Part shown: positions 60,763 through 64,000 of the stretch, piece by piece
Layout: each line of letters opens with the position of its first letter
Numbering within the stretch: the stretch's first letter is position 1
Assembly: GCA_018907035.1 (NCBI GenBank)
Contig: JACCIC010000018.1
Span: forward strand, 853,501-917,500
DNA length: 64,000 bases
From: Sycobia sp. Sy_11
Taxonomy: Eukaryota > Arthropoda > Insecta > Hymenoptera > Epichrysomallidae
Direction: 5' to 3'
Notes under the pieces: model-generated
Database searches by the model: none
What the model was told of the DNA's origin: nothing
Seen by the model: only the letters and a program-made list of their open reading frames with translations
Position numbers and translations under genes: made by a program

Positions 60763-60817
<55 letters not shown>
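60761..60817. repeat. (TA)n microsatellite
   Basis: About 28 TA units. Confidence 0.97.
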
Positions 60818-60818
<1 letters not shown>

Positions 60819-61423
60819 CTGTGCACGTGTGTACGTGTATGTGCGAAATTGTGCGCCGCGGGAGCTTCTGGTGAGGCGCTAACTTGTCTTTTTCGACGCT
60901 CCGCTCGCCTGTTCCTCACGCTTTTACACTATATATATACAAGAGCTCTGTTCTAAAAGTTTAAAGACGGCTAATTGAAGAAACTGCCTACACACGCGTG
61001 TATGCGGGATGTATAGCTCATGATGCATCCGAGACATATGCTTTGGATGCGCGCGCGCGCAGAGAATGTGTTTCTATAATACCGATCCCGAGCTACTTCT
61101 ACGATATATATATATAAGCTGTGATCGCTAGCGCGCGCGCATCGGTATACGGAATAGCTGCTAGAGCTGCAGTGCGATCCGACATTCTTGCACGATCGAA
61201 GGAAAGACTTTCTAATGTACGAGGATGTATATTGTATATATATATCGATTAAAAGCGTTCAAATCCCGAGATCTGCCTCGTTACGGTATTATCACGCGAC
61301 GTTGTAAAATTTTAGTAGATTAAAAGTATATAGTGTATTCTTCAATTGCAAAAACAAATAAAATAAATTGCTAATGGTTTTTTGTAGTTGTAAATTAAAA
61401 AAAATATATATATATATATATGT

Positions 61424-61424
61424 A

Positions 61425-61475
<51 letters not shown>
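61424..61475. repeat. (GA)n microsatellite
   Basis: About 24 GA units, GAGA-factor type tract. Confidence 0.97.
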
Positions 61476-61477
<2 letters not shown>

Positions 61478-61586
61478 TTCTCGAATACTTATAACCTAGC
61501 TTTAGCTTTAGGCAATGAATTGTTGATTTAAATTTTTTTATAACTACCTGGATTTACTGAATTATGCAAGAAATTGAAAGGGATGG

Positions 61587-61589
<3 letters not shown>

Positions 61590-61657
<68 letters not shown>

Positions 61658-61676
61658 GAGGGAGAGAGAGAGAGAC
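61590..61676. repeat. Compound (GATA)n(GA)n microsatellite
   Basis: Six GATA units followed by about 30 GA units with a GGGGAGGG interruption. Confidence 0.97.
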
Positions 61677-62080
61677 GAAAAGAAGTTTTAATTGGGTTAC
61701 ACAATGTGGCAGGGCATATTAATATCAATAACGTGTCAGTGGCATTTGGAAAAAATTCGTTGATTACTTATGTAATTTCGAGCGGTTCAAATTTATGCGC
61801 TTCATTCGTGCGGTGACGTCAAAATTCGTTAAATTTTCCACCACTGGCAAATTTTTTTTTTCCTACTAACACGCAGCTTTTAACGTTTTAGCACTCAGGT
61901 TCGGAAAGAGATATATAGTAGACTTGGCGCTGCGGGAATCGAGTGAGCATTCCTGTCGAAATTGATACTCTATTAAACTTTAATTGAAAATCTTGTTTAT
62001 TTCTTGTTTTTTTTTTTTACGTGAAACATGAAAACGGGTCGATGTAATGAGTTTAATTTGATTCTATTATTGTATCAATT

Positions 62081-62083
<3 letters not shown>

Positions 62084-62140
<57 letters not shown>
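62084..62140. repeat. (TA)n microsatellite
   Basis: About 28 TA units. Confidence 0.97.
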
Positions 62141-62142
<2 letters not shown>

Positions 62143-62809
62143 CCTTTATAAGAATATATTAAAAAGTTTAAAATATCAACTGCAAGAAAACTTGGAGAAC
62201 TAAATTCTCCGCCTGGGAAGCGTAAAAGTTTTCTACTCAGAAATTATAATCTATATAACAACATATTTAAAATGTGCACGTACATAGCAAGCTTAATTGA
62301 GCAAATTTATTTTTCCCTTGTTAAAACGTCGTTTTCTCAAACGATCTCTAAATTCAACCTCTTAGCAAAATTCTTCGAATAAAAGCCGGTGTATTTCACG
62401 AATTTGTCTATATAATATATATATATAACGTTTGAAGTACTACTGCAATTCTGCGAAAGAACTCGTACCCGCTCTTGGGTACCGCCGGATGACCCCTAAG
62501 ATTCTGACAGGCGCTGTGCGGCAAAAAAAAATTCTCTCCCCCCCCCTCTCTCTCTCTCTCCTTCGGTGCAAAAAAAAAAAAAAAAAAACATTATTCCCGC
62601 GCGCAGGCGGACCTTGACTGACGCGGGTAAAATATAGAACGACGAGAACGACAGTAAAAGAGACCCGGGGAACCGAGTGCGAGGAGTCGAAACCGTTTTC
62701 GACCGCCGGGACTCTTTTTTTTTACGTCCCCTCCCCCTTCATACTTCCCCTCCTGACCCCCTCACACGGTTTCGCACATCTGTTGACAGCGTGCATTATT
62801 CTCCGCTTG

Positions 62810-62812
62810 CGC

Positions 62813-62843
<31 letters not shown>

Positions 62844-62852
62844 TGTGTGTGT
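62810..62852. repeat. (GC)n(GT)n tract
   Basis: About nine GC units followed by about twelve GT units, with potential for Z-DNA. Confidence 0.95.
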
Positions 62853-63118
62853 AAAGAAGCGACGACAATATCCGTCTTCGGTGTATGTCACATATTTTTA
62901 CGAACGTATATACTAGGTACTTGCTATCGTCGGGGTCGGGCGAGAAGAGGGGGGAGGGGTGGCACTTTCGAAAATCCGAAAACGGAGAGAGGAAGAGTCC
63001 CCGTGACAATTTCTTTTCCTCGCTTTCTTGTATACAGTATAGGTATATTATGTGCGTAGATATAGATATTTAGACGCGCATCCGGGCGCCGTTCAAAACC
63101 ATCTCCGGAAAGCCTTTT

Positions 63119-63120
<2 letters not shown>

Positions 63121-63172
<52 letters not shown>
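63121..63172. repeat. (CT)n microsatellite
   Basis: About 25 CT units with one break. Confidence 0.97.
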
Positions 63173-63174
<2 letters not shown>

Positions 63175-64000
63175 TTACCACGGCCAGCCCGGATGAATTC
63201 ATTCCTAATATTTGCCGTCGTCCCAAATAATGGAGAGCCCGCTTCATTCCGGCGCCTCTCCTCCGATATCTTAAAAGCTCTTCTCTCCGGCTCGCCGTGA
63301 CGATTCGTCATCCCGAGCTCATTAGCATTTTAATACGAAGAATTTTTATTTTAATACTGTATGTACACGCATATACACGTACGCGAATGATGACTGAGAA
63401 AATATACAGATAAAGTTTTGGCAAATATTAGAGAGAGAGAGGAGAGGGGGATTGAAGAGTGAGAGAGAGCATGGGGGGAAGGGGTGGATGAATGGCATTT
63501 TTGCCGGTTTAATTGATTGAGTCAGTGCTAATGGAAGGTGTAGGATATCGTTGTTACGGAATGATGTTTTCATGTTCTGCCGTTGAGAAACTGAATGTTT
63601 GCCTTTAGAAAATGTCGACCATTCCGGACCCATTCATATGTTTAGACTCTGTATTTGTAGAAAATTTTTCACAACGCTTACTGTAGGAATGCGTTTCCTT
63701 TGTAAATTTTTTTTTTTACAACAAGCCTCGAGTGGATGATCAATTCGATATTGTCGTTGAAATTCATAAAATTTTACGGGGAGCAGCTACAAATGGAAAG
63801 ATCTCGATTAAAAAAATATATATGCATTTTCTTTTTATTAATGTAATCTATGTAAAAAATAGAGAAATGTAGGAACAATATTTACTTTACTTAAATTACT
63901 ACTTTATTCAATTTTATTATTAAATATTTATCATTAAATATAACTTGAGCTTAAATGTACAACTCCTATAAATATTTTCACAGTATTCAACAAAGTTTTA

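Larger units (their letters stand above)
42221..64000. other. Noncoding upstream region of karst
   Basis: No conserved protein could be recognised in about 21.8 kb. Open frames are mostly read-through of (TA)n tracts (Ile-Tyr repeats) and other microsatellites. GC-rich islands at about 44850-45120, 50650-51050, 60220-60420 and 62590-62830 could be promoters, enhancers or untranslated exons, including distal karst 5' exons. Specific hairpins, a promoter-like site and repeats are listed separately. Confidence 0.5.

Noticed and set aside
1..64000. tRNA or rRNA genes, CRISPR arrays, bacterial-type systems
   Set aside because: No cloverleaf with paired acceptor and T arms, no rRNA core beyond a 13-nt 5S box, no spaced direct-repeat array and no operon structure was seen.

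Overview
This is an arthropod, almost certainly insect, nuclear genome window. It has spliceosomal genes with short GT-AG introns, AT-rich intergenic DNA, very many (TA)n, (GA)n and CG/GT-type microsatellites, and two recognisable animal genes. CpG-rich exons and many CG-rich tracts would fit Hymenoptera, but that is a weak inference. No rRNA or intact tRNA gene, CRISPR array or bacterial-type operon was seen.

Layout. 1-5380: AT-rich intergenic DNA with old repeat fragments. 5400-9090: a Caprin gene on the + strand (7 coding exons, 665 codons), an RNA-binding protein of the FMRP/G3BP mRNP-granule network. About 9.5-9.65 kb, just past its 3' end, lies a miRNA-like hairpin. 9.8-14.9 kb: AT-rich intergenic DNA. 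14943-41873: karst (beta-heavy spectrin) on the - strand, which I reconstructed as 35 coding exons joined in consistent phase. The model gives about 4242 aa: two CH domains, an SH3 domain, roughly 30 spectrin repeats, a PH domain and a Pro/Gln-rich tail. Caprin and karst are convergent (tail to tail). 42.2-64 kb: karst upstream region, noncoding as far as I can tell, crowded with microsatellites, hairpins and a few candidate promoters or first exons.

The karst sequence carries the main surprises. Two single-base insertions break the reading frame (about 33907 and 31443) inside otherwise intact conserved sequence, so they are probably assembly errors. A GC-AG intron splits the first CH domain. 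A symmetric 54-nt acidic cassette exon lies inside the repeat array. The first coding exon has a stop-free frame that could give an extra N-terminus. Elsewhere the notable items are the hairpin after Caprin, two long-hairpin (MITE-like) elements at 16.75 and 53.3 kb, and a TATA/initiator/donor arrangement at 51.87-52.03 kb that looks like the start of an unannotated + strand transcript.

The two genes have unrelated jobs: mRNP regulation for Caprin, apical membrane skeleton for karst. Nothing here suggests they act together. I found no novel multi-gene system.
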